Numbered from the stretch's first letter, positions 1-11,027 are shown. The stretch is 64,000 nucleotides of DNA from Dokdonella_A ginsengisoli (GCF_042652785.1 NZ_JBHSHD010000007.1:62001-126000); one strand, 5' to 3'. Program-made: numbers and translations. The notes: generated by a model not told the origin, from the letters alone.

Positions 1-2058
1 CTGTTCGGACTGCTCGGCGCGCAGCCGGCGCTGGGGCGCCTGTTCGTCGCCGAAGACGCCGCCGAAGGCGCGGCGCGCAGCGCGGTGCTGTCGTGGGACG
101 AGTGGCAGCAGCGCTACGGCGGCGCCGCCGATGCGGTCGGACGCACGCTGCGGCTGGAAGACCAGGACTACCGCGTCGTCGGCGTGCTGCCGAAGGGCTT
201 CGTCTTCCCGAGCGGCGAGACGCGCCTGTGGCTGCCGCTCGCCTTCAGCGCCGAAGACCGCGCGCGCACGCGCGCCGGCAACTTCGACGGCACGCTGGCG
301 ATCGCGCGCCTGCGCGCGGGCGCCGATCGCGCCGCGGTCGCCGACGAACTGGCCGGTATCGCCAAGGCGATGCCGGAACTCGACGGCGCCTTCGGCGGCA
401 GCTTCAAGCTGCGCGTGGACCCGCTGCGTTCGCTGTGGGCCGGCGATCGCGGCGACGCGCTGCTGCTGATGCTGCTGGCGGTATCGATGGTGTGGCTGGT
501 CACCGCCGCCAACGTCACCAATCTGTTTCTCGCACGGGCGCTGGAGCGCCGCCACGAGACCGCGCTCACCGCCGCGCTCGGCGCGACACCGTGGCGCCGG
601 GCGCGTGCGGCGGTGATCGAGGCGGCCACGCTGTGCGTGGCCGGTGCCGCGCTCGGCGGCGCGCTGCTGCCGGCGGGCCTGGCCCTGCTGCGCCGTTTCG
701 ACCTGCTGCCCACCGGCACGCCGCAGTCGATCGGCATCGACGCGCCGACCCTCGTGCTGCTGGCGCTGCTGGCGCTCGCGCTGTGCGTCGCGCTGGCCTT
801 CGCCGGGCTGTCCATGCAGCGTGGCAACCTCAACGACATGATCCGCCACGGCGGCTCGCGCCAGACCGCCGGCGGCGCCGCGCAGACCGCGCGCAAGGGG
901 CTGGTGGTGGCGCAGGTGGGGCTGACCGTCGCGCTGCTGTTCGGCATCGGCGTGCTGCTGCGCAGCTCGCACAACCTGCTCGCCGAAGACGTCGGCTTCC
1001 GCCGTGACCACCTGCTCTACGTCGGCCTCTACGATCTGGTTCCCTCCGGCGCGACGCCGGAGCTGCGCACCGCGCGCCTGAGCGAACTGGCCGAGCGCAC
1101 GCGCGCCCTGCCCGGCGTCGCCGCCGCCGGACTGGGCAGCATGATTCCGTTCGGCACCAGCATCGCCACCACGAACTACTCGCCGCCCGGCCAGGAAGAC
1201 ATCAAGGACAAGCCGATCGGCTACGACCAGAAGGTCGACGCCGGTTACTTCGCCGCGCTCGGCATTCCGATCGTGCGCGGCCGCGGCTTCGACGCCGGCG
1301 AGGTGCGCTCGAAGGCAGCGGTGGCCATCGTCGACGAGACGTTCGTGAAGCGGCACTTCGGCGACGCCGATCCACTCGGCAGGCATTTCAAGGTCGGCGC
1401 CGGGCCGGGGCTGCCCGATCGCGAGGTCACCGTGGTCGGCGTGGTGCCGACGCTGAAGCAGCGTTCGCTCGACGAAGTGGCCGACCGGCCCGCCATCTAC
1501 CAGCCGGACCCGGCGCCGCCCTACGCCGCGCTGGCGGTGCGCACGGCGGTCGATCCGTCCGCCGTGGTCGCGCCGCTGAAGGCGCTCGGCGGAGAGATCG
1601 CGCCGAAGGAGTCGATCGGTCCGATCGTCACGCTCGGCGAGCGCATCGCCGACACGCTGAAGGACCGCACACGCCTGAACGACCTGCTCGGCCTGCTCGG
1701 CCTGACCGCGCTGCTGCTGGCCGCGGTCGGGCTGTACGCGGTGCTCGCCTACGCGGTGCGCCAGCGCACCTCCGAGTTCGGCGTGCGCATGGCGCTCGGC
1801 GCGCGCGCCTCGGACGTACGCAGCCTGGTGCTCGGCCAGGGACTGCTGCTGGTCGGCGCCGGACTCGCGCTCGGCCTGCCGCTGGCCTGGGCGTTCGCGC
1901 GCCTGCTGTCGGCGCGGCTGTATCGTGTCGGCGCGTTCGACCTGCCCACGCTCGCCGCGGTCGCCGCCGCGCTCGCCGCGGTCGGACTGCTGGCATGCTG
2001 GTGGCCGGCGCGCCGCGCCGCCCGCGTCGATCCGCTGGTCGCCCTGCGCGACGAATGA
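1..2058 (+). CDS. ABC transporter permease, MacB/ADOP type, 5' end cut by window edge
   Basis: Inner-membrane permease of the MacB/FtsX superfamily. The reading frame is open from the first base, so the true start lies upstream and the GTG at 85 is only internal. The visible part reads as periplasmic core, first FtsX-type membrane block (around codons 150-280), second periplasmic core, then a second FtsX block at the C terminus ending in the usual RRAARVDPLVALRDE-type tail. This double arrangement is that of ADOP permeases (roughly 800 residues). The ATPase gene follows after 25 nt, so the two probably form one transporter that exports or extracts a substrate from the membrane; the substrate cannot be told from sequence. 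The sigma-54 regulator and kinase genes downstream are its likely control system. Confidence 0.9.
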   Translation: MFGLLGAQPALGRLFVAEDAAEGAARSAVLSWDEWQQRYGGAADAVGRTLRLEDQDYRVVGVLPKGFVFPSGETRLWLPLAFSAEDRARTRAGNFDGTLAIARLRAGADRAAVADELAGIAKAMPELDGAFGGSFKLRVDPLRSLWAGDRGDALLLMLLAVSMVWLVTAANVTNLFLARALERRHETALTAALGATPWRRARAAVIEAATLCVAGAALGGALLPAGLALLRRFDLLPTGTPQSIGIDAPTLVLLALLALALCVALAFAGLSMQRGNLNDMIRHGGSRQTAGGAAQTARKGLVVAQVGLTVALLFGIGVLLRSSHNLLAEDVGFRRDHLLYVGLYDLVPSGATPELRTARLSELAERTRALPGVAAAGLGSMIPFGTSIATTNYSPPGQEDIKDKPIGYDQKVDAGYFAALGIPIVRGRGFDAGEVRSKAAVAIVDETFVKRHFGDADPLGRHFKVGAGPGLPDREVTVVGVVPTLKQRSLDEVADRPAIYQPDPAPPYAALAVRTAVDPSAVVAPLKALGGEIAPKESIGPIVTLGERIADTLKDRTRLNDLLGLLGLTALLLAAVGLYAVLAYAVRQRTSEFGVRMALGARASDVRSLVLGQGLLLVGAGLALGLPLAWAFARLLSARLYRVGAFDLPTLAAVAAALAAVGLLACWWPARRAARVDPLVALRDE

Positions 2059-2083
2059 ACTCCCCTTTCGCAAGGAAACGCCC

Positions 2084-2761
2084 GTGTCCCTGATCGAACT
2101 GCGCAACGTCGAAAAATCCTTCCCCCTCGCCGGCGGCCGCACCTGGGTGCTGCGCAACATCACGCTGGACATCGTCGAGGGCGAGTTCGTCAGCGTGATG
2201 GGCCCGTCCGGCGCCGGCAAGAGCTCGCTGCTGAACGTGCTCGGCCTGATGGACCACGAATGGCAGGGCGCCTACTCGCTCGACGGCGTCCAGGTCGAGA
2301 CCCTGAATCCGAAGCAGCGCCAGACGCTGCAGCGCGAGAAGATCGGCTTCATCTTCCAGCACTACCACCTGATCGACGACCTGAAGGTGTGGGAGAACCT
2401 CGACCTGCCGCTGCAGTACCGCGACGTGCCGGCGAAGGAACGCGCCGCGCGCGTGGCCGACCTGCTCGACCGCTTCCAGATCGTCGGCAAGAAGGACCTG
2501 TTCCCGGGCCAGCTGTCCGGCGGCCAGCAGCAGCTGGTGGCGGTGGCGCGCGCGGTCATCACGCGTCCGCGCCTGCTGCTCGCCGACGAGCCGACCGGCG
2601 CCCTGCATTCGAGCCAGGCGCGCACGATCATGGACCTGCTGCACGAGCTGAACCGCGAGGGCATGACGATCGTGCAGGTCACCCACAACGAGCCGTTCGC
2701 GCGGGAAGCGCAGCGCGTGATCCGCCTGGCCGACGGATGGATCGAGCAGGCCGTCGTATGA
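2084..2761 (+). CDS. ABC transporter ATP-binding protein, MacB/LolD type
   Basis: Cytoplasmic ATPase of 225 residues that would power the permease encoded just upstream. It has Walker A (GPSGAGKSS), the signature LSGGQQQ, and Walker B LLLADEP followed by TGAL. The length is that of stand-alone MacB/LolD ATPases. The GTG start at 2084 is preferred over the longer open frame because AAGGAA lies 6 nt upstream and the protein then begins MSLIELRNVEKSF, the normal N terminus of the family. The Q in place of the second R of the signature is common in this subgroup. Function in a specific transport pathway is inference from the adjacent permease. Confidence 0.93.
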   Translation: MSLIELRNVEKSFPLAGGRTWVLRNITLDIVEGEFVSVMGPSGAGKSSLLNVLGLMDHEWQGAYSLDGVQVETLNPKQRQTLQREKIGFIFQHYHLIDDLKVWENLDLPLQYRDVPAKERAARVADLLDRFQIVGKKDLFPGQLSGGQQQLVAVARAVITRPRLLLADEPTGALHSSQARTIMDLLHELNREGMTIVQVTHNEPFAREAQRVIRLADGWIEQAVV

Positions 2762-2834
2762 TCTGCCGCCTTTCGCGCGCGACGCGCGAACTCCGCCGCG
2801 TCGCCGCACGCGCCTTTTCCAGTCCCCCGAACGC

Positions 2835-4220
<1,386 letters not shown>

Positions 4221-4314
4221 TGCGCACCGCCGCGCGCCGCGCCGGCGGCCGATCCGTGCGCGCGGGCCTTGCGGCTATCATGCCGCCTTCGTGCCACGGG
4301 CCGGGACCGCACTA

Positions 4315-5652
4315 GTGCCGCGCACATCGCGCTGGAGCTACGAACATCGCCTGCTGGCAGGCCTGCTGCTCGTCGCCCTGCCCGCCCTGCTGGCGTTCGG
4401 CGCCGCCGCCGCGTTCGCGTTCGACGCGATGTGGAAGGCGGCCGCGGCCACGGCCGCGCTCGCCGCGGTCACGCTGGCCCTCGCGCTCGCGCTGCAGCGC
4501 CGCGCGGTGTTTCCGCTGTACACGCTGTCGAACCTGCTCGAGGCGCTGCGCGAAGGCGACTACAGCCTGCGCGGCTCGCGCGCGCGCCGCGGCGACGCGG
4601 TCGGCGAGGTCGTATGGGAGATCAACGCGCTGGCGCAGACGCTGCGCGAGCAGCGCCTTTCGGTCGAGGAAAAAAGCGCGCAGCTGACCAAGGTCGTCGC
4701 GGCGCTCGACATCGCGGTGCTGAGCTTCGACGCCGACGGCTACCTCACGCTGGCCAATCCGGCCGCCGAACGCCTGCTCGCGCAGCCGTTCGCCGCGCTC
4801 GACGGACGCTCGGCGCAGGCGCTCGGCCTCGCCGGCTTCCTCGCCGCGGACGCCGCGCGCGTGGTCGAGCACGCGTTCCCTTCCGGCGCCGGACGCTGGG
4901 AGATCCGCCATTCGCGCTTCCGCGCCGACGGGCGTCCGCACGACCTGCTGGTCATCACCGACCTCAGCCGTGCGCTGCGCGAGGAGGAGCGCCTCGCCTG
5001 GCAGCGCCTGCTGCGCGTGCTCGGGCATGAGCTCAACAATTCGCTCGCGCCGATCCGATCGATGGCGGCGACCGTGTCCAAGCTGATCGCCGCCGAGCCG
5101 CCGCCGGAGGACTGGCGCGGCGACGCACGCAGCGGACTGGACGTGATCGGCGACCGCGCCGACGCGCTGGCGCGCTTCATGGCGCGCTACACCGCGCTGG
5201 CGCGGCTGCCGCCGCCGAACCTGCGCGAGGTCGCGTTCGACGAACTCGCGCGGCGCGCGGCGCGGCTGGAACAGCGCCTGGACGTGCGCGTCGCCGGACC
5301 CGCCCTGCGCGCCGCACTCGACCCGGACCAGATCGAACAGGCACTGATCAACCTGGTCCGCAACGCCGCCGATGCGGCGCTGACCAGCGGCGGCGACGTC
5401 GCCCTGAACTGGCGCGAGGAGAACGGCGCGCTGGTCACGGAGATCGTCGACGGCGGCCCCGGCCTGCCGCCGAGCGGCAACCTGTTCGTGCCGTTCTTCA
5501 CCACCAAGCCCGGCGGCTCCGGCATCGGCCTGGTGCTGGCACGGCAGATCGTCGAGCAGCACGGCGGCACCCTGGCGCTGGAGAACCGCGCCGACGCGCG
5601 CGGCTGCGTCGCACGCCTGCGGCTGCCGATGTCGGCGGCGACGCCGAACTGA
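4315..5652 (+). CDS. Sensor histidine kinase, NtrB/NtrY-like
   Basis: Membrane sensor kinase of about 445 residues. Two hydrophobic segments at the N terminus (LLAGLLLVALPALLAFGA and a second just after) are followed by a HAMP-like stretch and a PAS-like region. The phosphorylation box is LGHELNNSLAPI, the form seen in NtrB/NtrY kinases. The ATPase domain has the N box NLVRNAADAAL, G1 DGGPGLPP and G2 GGSGIGLVL. The GTG at 4315 is preferred because GGGA lies about 9 nt upstream; a GTG at 4291 in the same frame would add 8 residues. It should phosphorylate the sigma-54 regulator encoded 94 nt upstream. The signal sensed is unknown. Confidence 0.9.
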   Translation: MPRTSRWSYEHRLLAGLLLVALPALLAFGAAAAFAFDAMWKAAAATAALAAVTLALALALQRRAVFPLYTLSNLLEALREGDYSLRGSRARRGDAVGEVVWEINALAQTLREQRLSVEEKSAQLTKVVAALDIAVLSFDADGYLTLANPAAERLLAQPFAALDGRSAQALGLAGFLAADAARVVEHAFPSGAGRWEIRHSRFRADGRPHDLLVITDLSRALREEERLAWQRLLRVLGHELNNSLAPIRSMAATVSKLIAAEPPPEDWRGDARSGLDVIGDRADALARFMARYTALARLPPPNLREVAFDELARRAARLEQRLDVRVAGPALRAALDPDQIEQALINLVRNAADAALTSGGDVALNWREENGALVTEIVDGGPGLPPSGNLFVPFFTTKPGGSGIGLVLARQIVEQHGGTLALENRADARGCVARLRLPMSAATPN

Positions 5653-5656
5653 GCGC

Positions 5657-6631
5657 TCAGGCCTGCGCGAACCCGAACGCCAGCACGTCGCGGATATCGT
5701 CGGTCTGCGCCAGGCACATCAGCAGGCGCTCGACGCCGAGCGCGACGCCGGCGCAGGCCGGCAGGCGGTCGAGCACGGCGAGCAGGCGTTCGTCGAGCGG
5801 CAGCTCGCGCTGGCCGCGCGCGCGGCGGCGCGCGTTGTCGCGCTCGAAGCGCACGCGCTGTTCGGCCGCGTCATTGAGCTCGTGATAGCCGTTGGCCAGC
5901 TCGTACGGCCCGAGGTACAGCTCGAAGCGCTCGGCCAGCGGCGGTTCGCCGGCACGGATCCGCGCCAGCGCGCACTGCGTGGCCGGGAAGTCGTGGATCA
6001 CGGCGATGCGGTCGCGCGCGATTTCCGGCTGCAGGCGATGCGTGATCAGCAGATCGAGCCAGTCGTCGCGCGACAGCTCGCCGGCGTCGATGCGCACGTC
6101 GGCCAGCGGCGCGCGCAACTGCTCGATCGACGCGGTGAACGGATCGAGGCCGAGCACGTCGGCGAACCACTCGCGGTAGCTGCTGCGGGTCACCTCGGCG
6201 CGCCGCCCGAGCAGGGCCAGCGCCGCCTGCACCAGCTCGACCGTCTCGTCGGCCAGACGCAGATGGTCCCAGCCGACGCGGTACCACTCCAGCATGGTGA
6301 ATTCGGGATTGTGGCGCCGCCCGGCCTCGCCGTCGCGGAACACGCGGCCCAGTTCGTAGCAGTCGCCGATGCCGGCGGCGAGCAGGCGCTTGAGCGGGTA
6401 CTCGGGCGAGGTGCGCAGCCAGCGCTGGCGCGAGCCGGCGTCGAGGTGGCCGCCGAACGTGGTGCAGAAGCTCTCGATGTTCGGCTCGGTGTTGCCGGCG
6501 GCGCTGAGGATCGGCGTCTCCACCTCGAGCACGCCGCGCTCGGCGAAGAAGGCGCGGATGCGCGCGTACAGCCGGGCGCGCAGCTGCAGCGCGGCGACGG
6601 TCGGTTCGGGCGTGGCGGACGGCGGCGTCAA
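5657..6631 (-). CDS. epmA: Elongation factor P--(R)-beta-lysine ligase EpmA
   Basis: Class II lysyl-tRNA synthetase paralogue of 324 residues without an anticodon-binding domain. In the known pathway it activates (R)-beta-lysine and attaches it to a lysine of EF-P, which helps ribosomes through polyproline. Class II motifs are visible: motif 1 near EVETPIL, motif 2 as CYELGRVFRDGE then HNPEFTMLEWY, and motif 3 as GVALGVERLLM near the C terminus. Length matches EpmA (about 325). The start is a TTG without a clear ribosome site, so the N terminus is uncertain by several residues. It ends 4 nt from the convergent kinase gene. The partners efp and epmB are not in this window. Confidence 0.92.
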   Translation of the reverse strand: MTPPSATPEPTVAALQLRARLYARIRAFFAERGVLEVETPILSAAGNTEPNIESFCTTFGGHLDAGSRQRWLRTSPEYPLKRLLAAGIGDCYELGRVFRDGEAGRRHNPEFTMLEWYRVGWDHLRLADETVELVQAALALLGRRAEVTRSSYREWFADVLGLDPFTASIEQLRAPLADVRIDAGELSRDDWLDLLITHRLQPEIARDRIAVIHDFPATQCALARIRAGEPPLAERFELYLGPYELANGYHELNDAAEQRVRFERDNARRRARGQRELPLDERLLAVLDRLPACAGVALGVERLLMCLAQTDDIRDVLAFGFAQA

Positions 6632-6691
6632 CGGGATTTCGCGGCGATACGGGCGGCGAAGTGTAAGGGGTTTCGCCGGCCGGCAGCGACG

Positions 6692-6720
6692 TCGTCACGC
6701 GCACCGGACCGCACTACACT
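6692..6720 (+). promoter_or_regulatory. Candidate sigma-70 promoter for the gene at 6748
   Basis: A -35-like TCGTCA (6692-6697) is separated by 17 nt from a -10-like TACACT (6715-6720), 27 nt before the ATG. It lies between epmA and the glycine-rich protein gene, which diverge. Confidence 0.4.
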
Positions 6721-6747
6721 GCCGCGACTTCGACCGGGAACCCGCGC

Positions 6748-7473
6748 ATGCGCAATCTGGACTTCAGCTCGTGGCAGGCCCTGCTCTCGACCCTGCTCGG
6801 CATCGCCGTCATCACGCTGATCGGCGTCGGCATCCGCCTGCTCGCGATGCAGACCATCCAGCAACGCCGCGAGCGCGAGAACCGCCAGATCAACGAACGC
6901 CTGCGCACGCTGATCGCGGCCTACAAGACGCTCGGCGGCTCGTTCACCGGCAACCTCGCGGTCGATCCGACCCACCTGCGCGACCTGCGCCGGCAGGCCG
7001 CCGCGGCCGAAGGCGACGCGGACGCCGACGCGCCGTCCGGCAGCGACCGCGCGCGGCGCATGCGCGACGCGGTGGAGGCCGCGCTGTCGGACATCATCCT
7101 GCTCGGCACCGAGGAGCAGGTGCGGCTCGCCGCACGGGCCGCGACGGAACTCGTCGAAGGCCGGCCGATCCACACGCACGAACTGGTCGTCTCGCTGCGC
7201 GACTTCGTGCGCGAGGCGCTCGACCTCGATCCGGTGCCGGCCGCGCTGGCGCTGCCGAAGCAGGGTCCGACCCGTCCGGGCAGCGGCGCGGGCGGCGGTG
7301 GCGGCCGCGGCAAGGGCGAAGGCGGCGGCAGGGACGAGGCCAAGGGCGGCGGGCGCGGCGGCGGCTCCGGCGGCGGCATGGGCGCGGGCATGGGCCTGGG
7401 CGCCGGCCTGGGGCTCGGTTCCGGCGGTCTGCACGACGCCGGTGCGGGCGATGACAAGGACGCCGTGCGCTGA
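6748..7473 (+). CDS. Membrane-anchored protein with glycine-rich C-terminal tail
   Basis: Protein of 241 residues that I cannot assign to a named family. One membrane segment lies near the N terminus (residues about 10-32, LLSTLLGIAVITLIGVGIRL). A charged, mostly helical middle follows (ERENRQINERLRTLIAAYKT and later blocks rich in R, E and D). The last 70 residues are strongly enriched in glycine, with repeated GGG, GRG, GMG and GLG units. There is no cleavable signal, so the protein is probably anchored with the bulk in the cytoplasm. It stands alone, divergent from epmA. The glycine tail is likely flexible; its role is unknown. Confidence 0.7.
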   Translation: MRNLDFSSWQALLSTLLGIAVITLIGVGIRLLAMQTIQQRRERENRQINERLRTLIAAYKTLGGSFTGNLAVDPTHLRDLRRQAAAAEGDADADAPSGSDRARRMRDAVEAALSDIILLGTEEQVRLAARAATELVEGRPIHTHELVVSLRDFVREALDLDPVPAALALPKQGPTRPGSGAGGGGGRGKGEGGGRDEAKGGGRGGGSGGGMGAGMGLGAGLGLGSGGLHDAGAGDDKDAVR

Positions 7474-7702
7474 GCGTTTGCGCCGCTTCGGCGGCGAGGC
7501 GCGCACCGGCAATCGCGCAACGTGCACGAGTGGCCTGGACCGCGCGCGAACCGCGCGAGCGGCGCGCCTCGCGGCTCCCTCGCCTTCTTCCTCGTCGCTG
7601 CAGGCGGACCCGGCCGCGACGATCCGGTCGGCTCCCGGCCTGCCCGGCGGACCCTTCGCGACAGTCGCGGGGCCGGTTGCTAGACTTCGCCGGGGGGATT
7701 CG

Positions 7703-8305
7703 ATGAGTGCAAAACCCGGCCAAGCCGCCGCCAGTCCCGAGCTGACGCGCCTGCTGCACGAATGGCGCAACGGCGACGGCCGCGTCTTTTCGGCGCTGAT
7801 CGAGCAGGTCTATCCGGCGCTCAAGCGCATCGCCCTGCAGCGCGTCGACCAGCACAACGGCGTGGCCACGCTGTCGCCGACCGAGCTGGTGCACGAAACC
7901 GCACTCGGCATGATGCAGTCGCCGGCGGACTTCGCCAACCGCGCGCATTTCTTCGCCACCATGTCGCTGGCGATGCGCTCGATCCTGGTCGATCGCGCGC
8001 GTGCGCGCGCCGCCGACAAGCGCGGCGGCGACTGCGTGCAGATCAGCCTGTCCTGCGTCGACGCCGGCGAGGACGCGACGACGGCGGTCGACCTGCTGAC
8101 GCTGGAACAGGCGCTCGGCGAGCTGGAAGCGCTCGACCCGCGCTGCGGCCAGGTCATGCACCTGACCTACTTCGGCGGATTGCAGCAGGAGGAAATCGCG
8201 CTCGTGCTCGGGGTGTCCGTGCCGACCGTGAAACGCGACCTGCGCTTCGCGCGTTCCTGGCTGCTGCGCGCGATCGGCGACGGGTCCGATGGCGATCGAC
8301 GCTGA
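7703..8305 (+). CDS. RNA polymerase sigma factor, ECF-like (Sig-70_X6 type)
   Basis: Sigma-70 family protein of 200 residues. Region 2 is seen around LTRLLHEWRNGD...LSPTELVHE and region 4 as EEIALVLGVSVPTVKRDLRFARSWL. The ELVHE and AMRSILVDRARAR signatures are those of the TIGR02999 group, commonly encoded beside Ser/Thr kinases. The ATG at 7703 is preceded by GGGGGGA at 5 nt, and the longer open frame upstream is not needed. The kinase gene starts 17 nt inside its 3' end, so the two are translationally linked. It probably directs transcription of this locus, perhaps including the exported repeat protein downstream, but no target promoter could be identified. Confidence 0.88.
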   Translation: MSAKPGQAAASPELTRLLHEWRNGDGRVFSALIEQVYPALKRIALQRVDQHNGVATLSPTELVHETALGMMQSPADFANRAHFFATMSLAMRSILVDRARARAADKRGGDCVQISLSCVDAGEDATTAVDLLTLEQALGELEALDPRCGQVMHLTYFGGLQQEEIALVLGVSVPTVKRDLRFARSWLLRAIGDGSDGDRR

Positions 8306-11027
8306 GCGCTACTCGAGGCTGCGCGACCTCCACGACGCCGTCGTCGACCTCGAGCCCGCCGCGCGTGCTCACGCGCTGGCGCACCTGGGCGCCGATGCCG
8401 GACTCGCCGCGCAGGTGCTGGCGCTGTGCGCGGCCGGCGACCGCGACCGCAGCGGCGCCTTGACCGCCGCGCGCGACGGCCTGCTCGACGGCGCGTCCGC
8501 GATGCGGCCGGCGGTCGGCGAGATCTTCGGCGCCTGGCGCATCGTCGAGGAAATCGGCCACGGCGGCATGGGCCGCGTCTACCGCGTCGAGCGCGGCGAC
8601 GGCAGCTACGAGCAGACCGCCGCGCTGAAGTTCATCAAGGGCCTGGCCGGCAAGGCGGCGATCGCGAACTTCATGCGCGAGCGCCAGCTGCTGGCCGACC
8701 TCAGCCATCCCAACATCGCGCGCCTGCTCGACGGCGGCACCGGCGCGAACGGACAGCCGTACCTGGTGATGGAATACGTCGCCGGCCTGCCGATCGACGA
8801 GCACTGCCGGCGCCACCGTCCCGGCCTGAACGCGACCCTCGATCTGTTCGTCGCCGCCTGCGCCGCGGTGAGCCACGCGCACCGGCAGCTGATCGTGCAC
8901 TGCGATCTGAAACCGTCGAACATCCTGGTCGACGCGCAGGGCCGGCCGATGCTGCTCGACTTCGGCATCGCGCAGCTCGCCGAGCGTCTGGCCGATGACG
9001 CCGCGCACGATCCCGGCGGCGCCTCCGCCGGCTACACGCCCGGTTACGCCAGCCCCGAGCAGCGTCGCGGCGAGCGCGTCGGCGTCGCCAGCGACGTCTA
9101 CAGCCTCGGCGTGGTGCTGCGCGAGATGCTCGAGGCGGCGAACGTGCGCGCCGGGCCGGAACTCGCCGCCGTCGTCGCAATGGCGACGCGCGCGGATCCG
9201 GCCGCGCGCTACGCCTCGGTCGACGCGCTGCGCGAGGACCTGGCGCGACTGCGCGCGCATCGCCCGGTGCGCGCGTTGCCGGCGGCGGCCGGCTACCGCC
9301 TGGCGCGCTTCGCGCGGCGCCATTGGCTGGCGCTGTCGGTCGCCGGCGCCGTCGTGCTGCTGACGGCGTCGTTCACCTGGAGGCTCGCCGGCGAAAGCCG
9401 CCGCGCGCTGGCCGCCGAGCAGGCTGCGCTGGCCGAGCGCGATCGGGCGCGCCAGGCCGAAAGCCAGGCGCGCGCCTCCGAAGCCGCGGCGCGCGAGACC
9501 AGCCTGTTCCTGACTTCGGTGTTCGAAGGCGCCAATCCCGATGCCGGCAGCGGCAACGTCTCCATCGCCACGCTGCTCGACCAGGCGCTGCAACGCATCG
9601 AGCGCGACCTGGGCGACGATCCGGCAACGCGCGCGCAGATGTCGGCGGCCTTGGCCAAGGTGCTGTTCGTGATCGGCCAGCACGAGCGCGCGCGTGCGCT
9701 GTACGACAAGGCCATCGCACTGGAGCGTACGCAGAACCGGCCGCTGGTGCTGGCGCAGATGCTGATCGACGACGCCGAAGCGTCGCTGCGCTACTCCGAC
9801 CGGGTCCGGCTGTCGGACTACGCGCGCGAAGCGCTGCGCCTGCTCGAGCGGCACGCCGAGCCGGATTCGCCGGTGCGCGTGAAGCTGACCCTGAGCGCGG
9901 CCAAGGTGCTCGGCGTCGACGAGCCCGACGCGGCGGCGGACCTGTTCGAGCGGATGCTGCCGTCGATGCGCCGGCTCGAACCCGACGGCATGGCCCTGTC
10001 GCTCAGCCTGTCCGACTACGGCTGGCTCGAACGCACGCGCGGCAACTACGCGCACGCCGTCGCGCTGCTGCAGGAGTCGATCGCGCTGCGCGCCCGGGTG
10101 GCGGGCGACGGCAACGAAGAATACGCGCAGGACCTGGAGATCCTCGCCAATACGCTCACCCTGGCGCGCCGCTTCGACGAGGCCGAGCCGCTGTTCCTGC
10201 GCGCGCAGGAGCTGCACCGCCGCACCGGCCACATGGACGGCCGCAGCGGCGCCTGGTCGCTGGACCAGTACGCGACCCTGCTCTACGAGGCCGGCCGCTC
10301 GCTGCAGGCGCTGCCGCTGTACGACGAGGTTTTCTCGATCGCCGCGCGCAAGGTGTCCGCCGACGACGATTCGCAGCTGGTCTGGCGCCACAACCTGGCC
10401 AAGAACGCCGCCATGGCCGGCGACGCGGAGCGCGCCGGGCGTGCGATCGCCGAGGCGCTCGCCGGTGCGCGGCGGACCGGCGCGGCCGACTACCTGCTCG
10501 CGCGCTTTCTGCGCACGCAGGGATACATCCTCGGCCTGACCGGCTGCACCGACGAGACCGGCAGCGCGCTCGGCGCGGCCGAAGCGATCTATGCCGCCCG
10601 GCACAAGCCCGAGGACGCCGACCTGAACGCGACCCAGGTCGAGCGCGCCCTGTGGCTGGCCACCTGTGGCCAGCCCGACGCGGCCTTGGCCGCGCTCGAG
10701 CAGGCGGCGCCCTACCGCGGCGCGCTGAGGCCGCTGCCGTCGTGGCAGTTCGCGCAGGCGCAGGCGCTGGCCCACCTGCAGCGCAACGGCGACGCGGCCG
10801 CCCTGGCCGAGGTGCAGCAGGCCGAAGCCCTCGCCGCGACGACCTTCGCCGCGGGCGATCCGCGCATCGCGCTGGCCACGCTGCCGCGCGCGCAATGGCT
10901 GCAGGCGCACGGCCGTCGCGACGAAGCGGCGGCGCTGGCGGCCGCCATCCTCGCCGGCGTCGACGGCAGGCTCGTGCCGCACTCGCCCCTGCTCGCGCGC
11001 ATCCGCGCCTTGCGCGAACCGCGCTGA
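8289..11027 (+). CDS. Transmembrane Ser/Thr protein kinase with TPR sensor region
   Basis: Protein of 912 residues with a PknB-type kinase domain (about 75-335), one membrane segment (about 345-366) and a long C-terminal region of degenerate tetratricopeptide repeats. Kinase motifs: glycine loop GHGGMGRV, ATP lysine in AALKFIKG, catalytic loop HCDLKPSN, and DFG in LLDFGIAQL. The catalytic loop has cysteine where most kinases have arginine (HRD), making this a non-RD kinase that may not need activation-loop phosphorylation; the two paralogues at 40533 and 43428 keep HRD. It overlaps the sigma factor gene by 17 nt. By analogy with sigma/kinase pairs it likely modulates that sigma factor, which is inference. 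Confidence 0.9.
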   Translation: MAIDAERYSRLRDLHDAVVDLEPAARAHALAHLGADAGLAAQVLALCAAGDRDRSGALTAARDGLLDGASAMRPAVGEIFGAWRIVEEIGHGGMGRVYRVERGDGSYEQTAALKFIKGLAGKAAIANFMRERQLLADLSHPNIARLLDGGTGANGQPYLVMEYVAGLPIDEHCRRHRPGLNATLDLFVAACAAVSHAHRQLIVHCDLKPSNILVDAQGRPMLLDFGIAQLAERLADDAAHDPGGASAGYTPGYASPEQRRGERVGVASDVYSLGVVLREMLEAANVRAGPELAAVVAMATRADPAARYASVDALREDLARLRAHRPVRALPAAAGYRLARFARRHWLALSVAGAVVLLTASFTWRLAGESRRALAAEQAALAERDRARQAESQARASEAAARETSLFLTSVFEGANPDAGSGNVSIATLLDQALQRIERDLGDDPATRAQMSAALAKVLFVIGQHERARALYDKAIALERTQNRPLVLAQMLIDDAEASLRYSDRVRLSDYAREALRLLERHAEPDSPVRVKLTLSAAKVLGVDEPDAAADLFERMLPSMRRLEPDGMALSLSLSDYGWLERTRGNYAHAVALLQESIALRARVAGDGNEEYAQDLEILANTLTLARRFDEAEPLFLRAQELHRRTGHMDGRSGAWSLDQYATLLYEAGRSLQALPLYDEVFSIAARKVSADDDSQLVWRHNLAKNAAMAGDAERAGRAIAEALAGARRTGAADYLLARFLRTQGYILGLTGCTDETGSALGAAEAIYAARHKPEDADLNATQVERALWLATCGQPDAALAALEQAAPYRGALRPLPSWQFAQAQALAHLQRNGDAAALAEVQQAEALAATTFAAGDPRIALATLPRAQWLQAHGRRDEAAALAAAILAGVDGRLVPHSPLLARIRALREPR

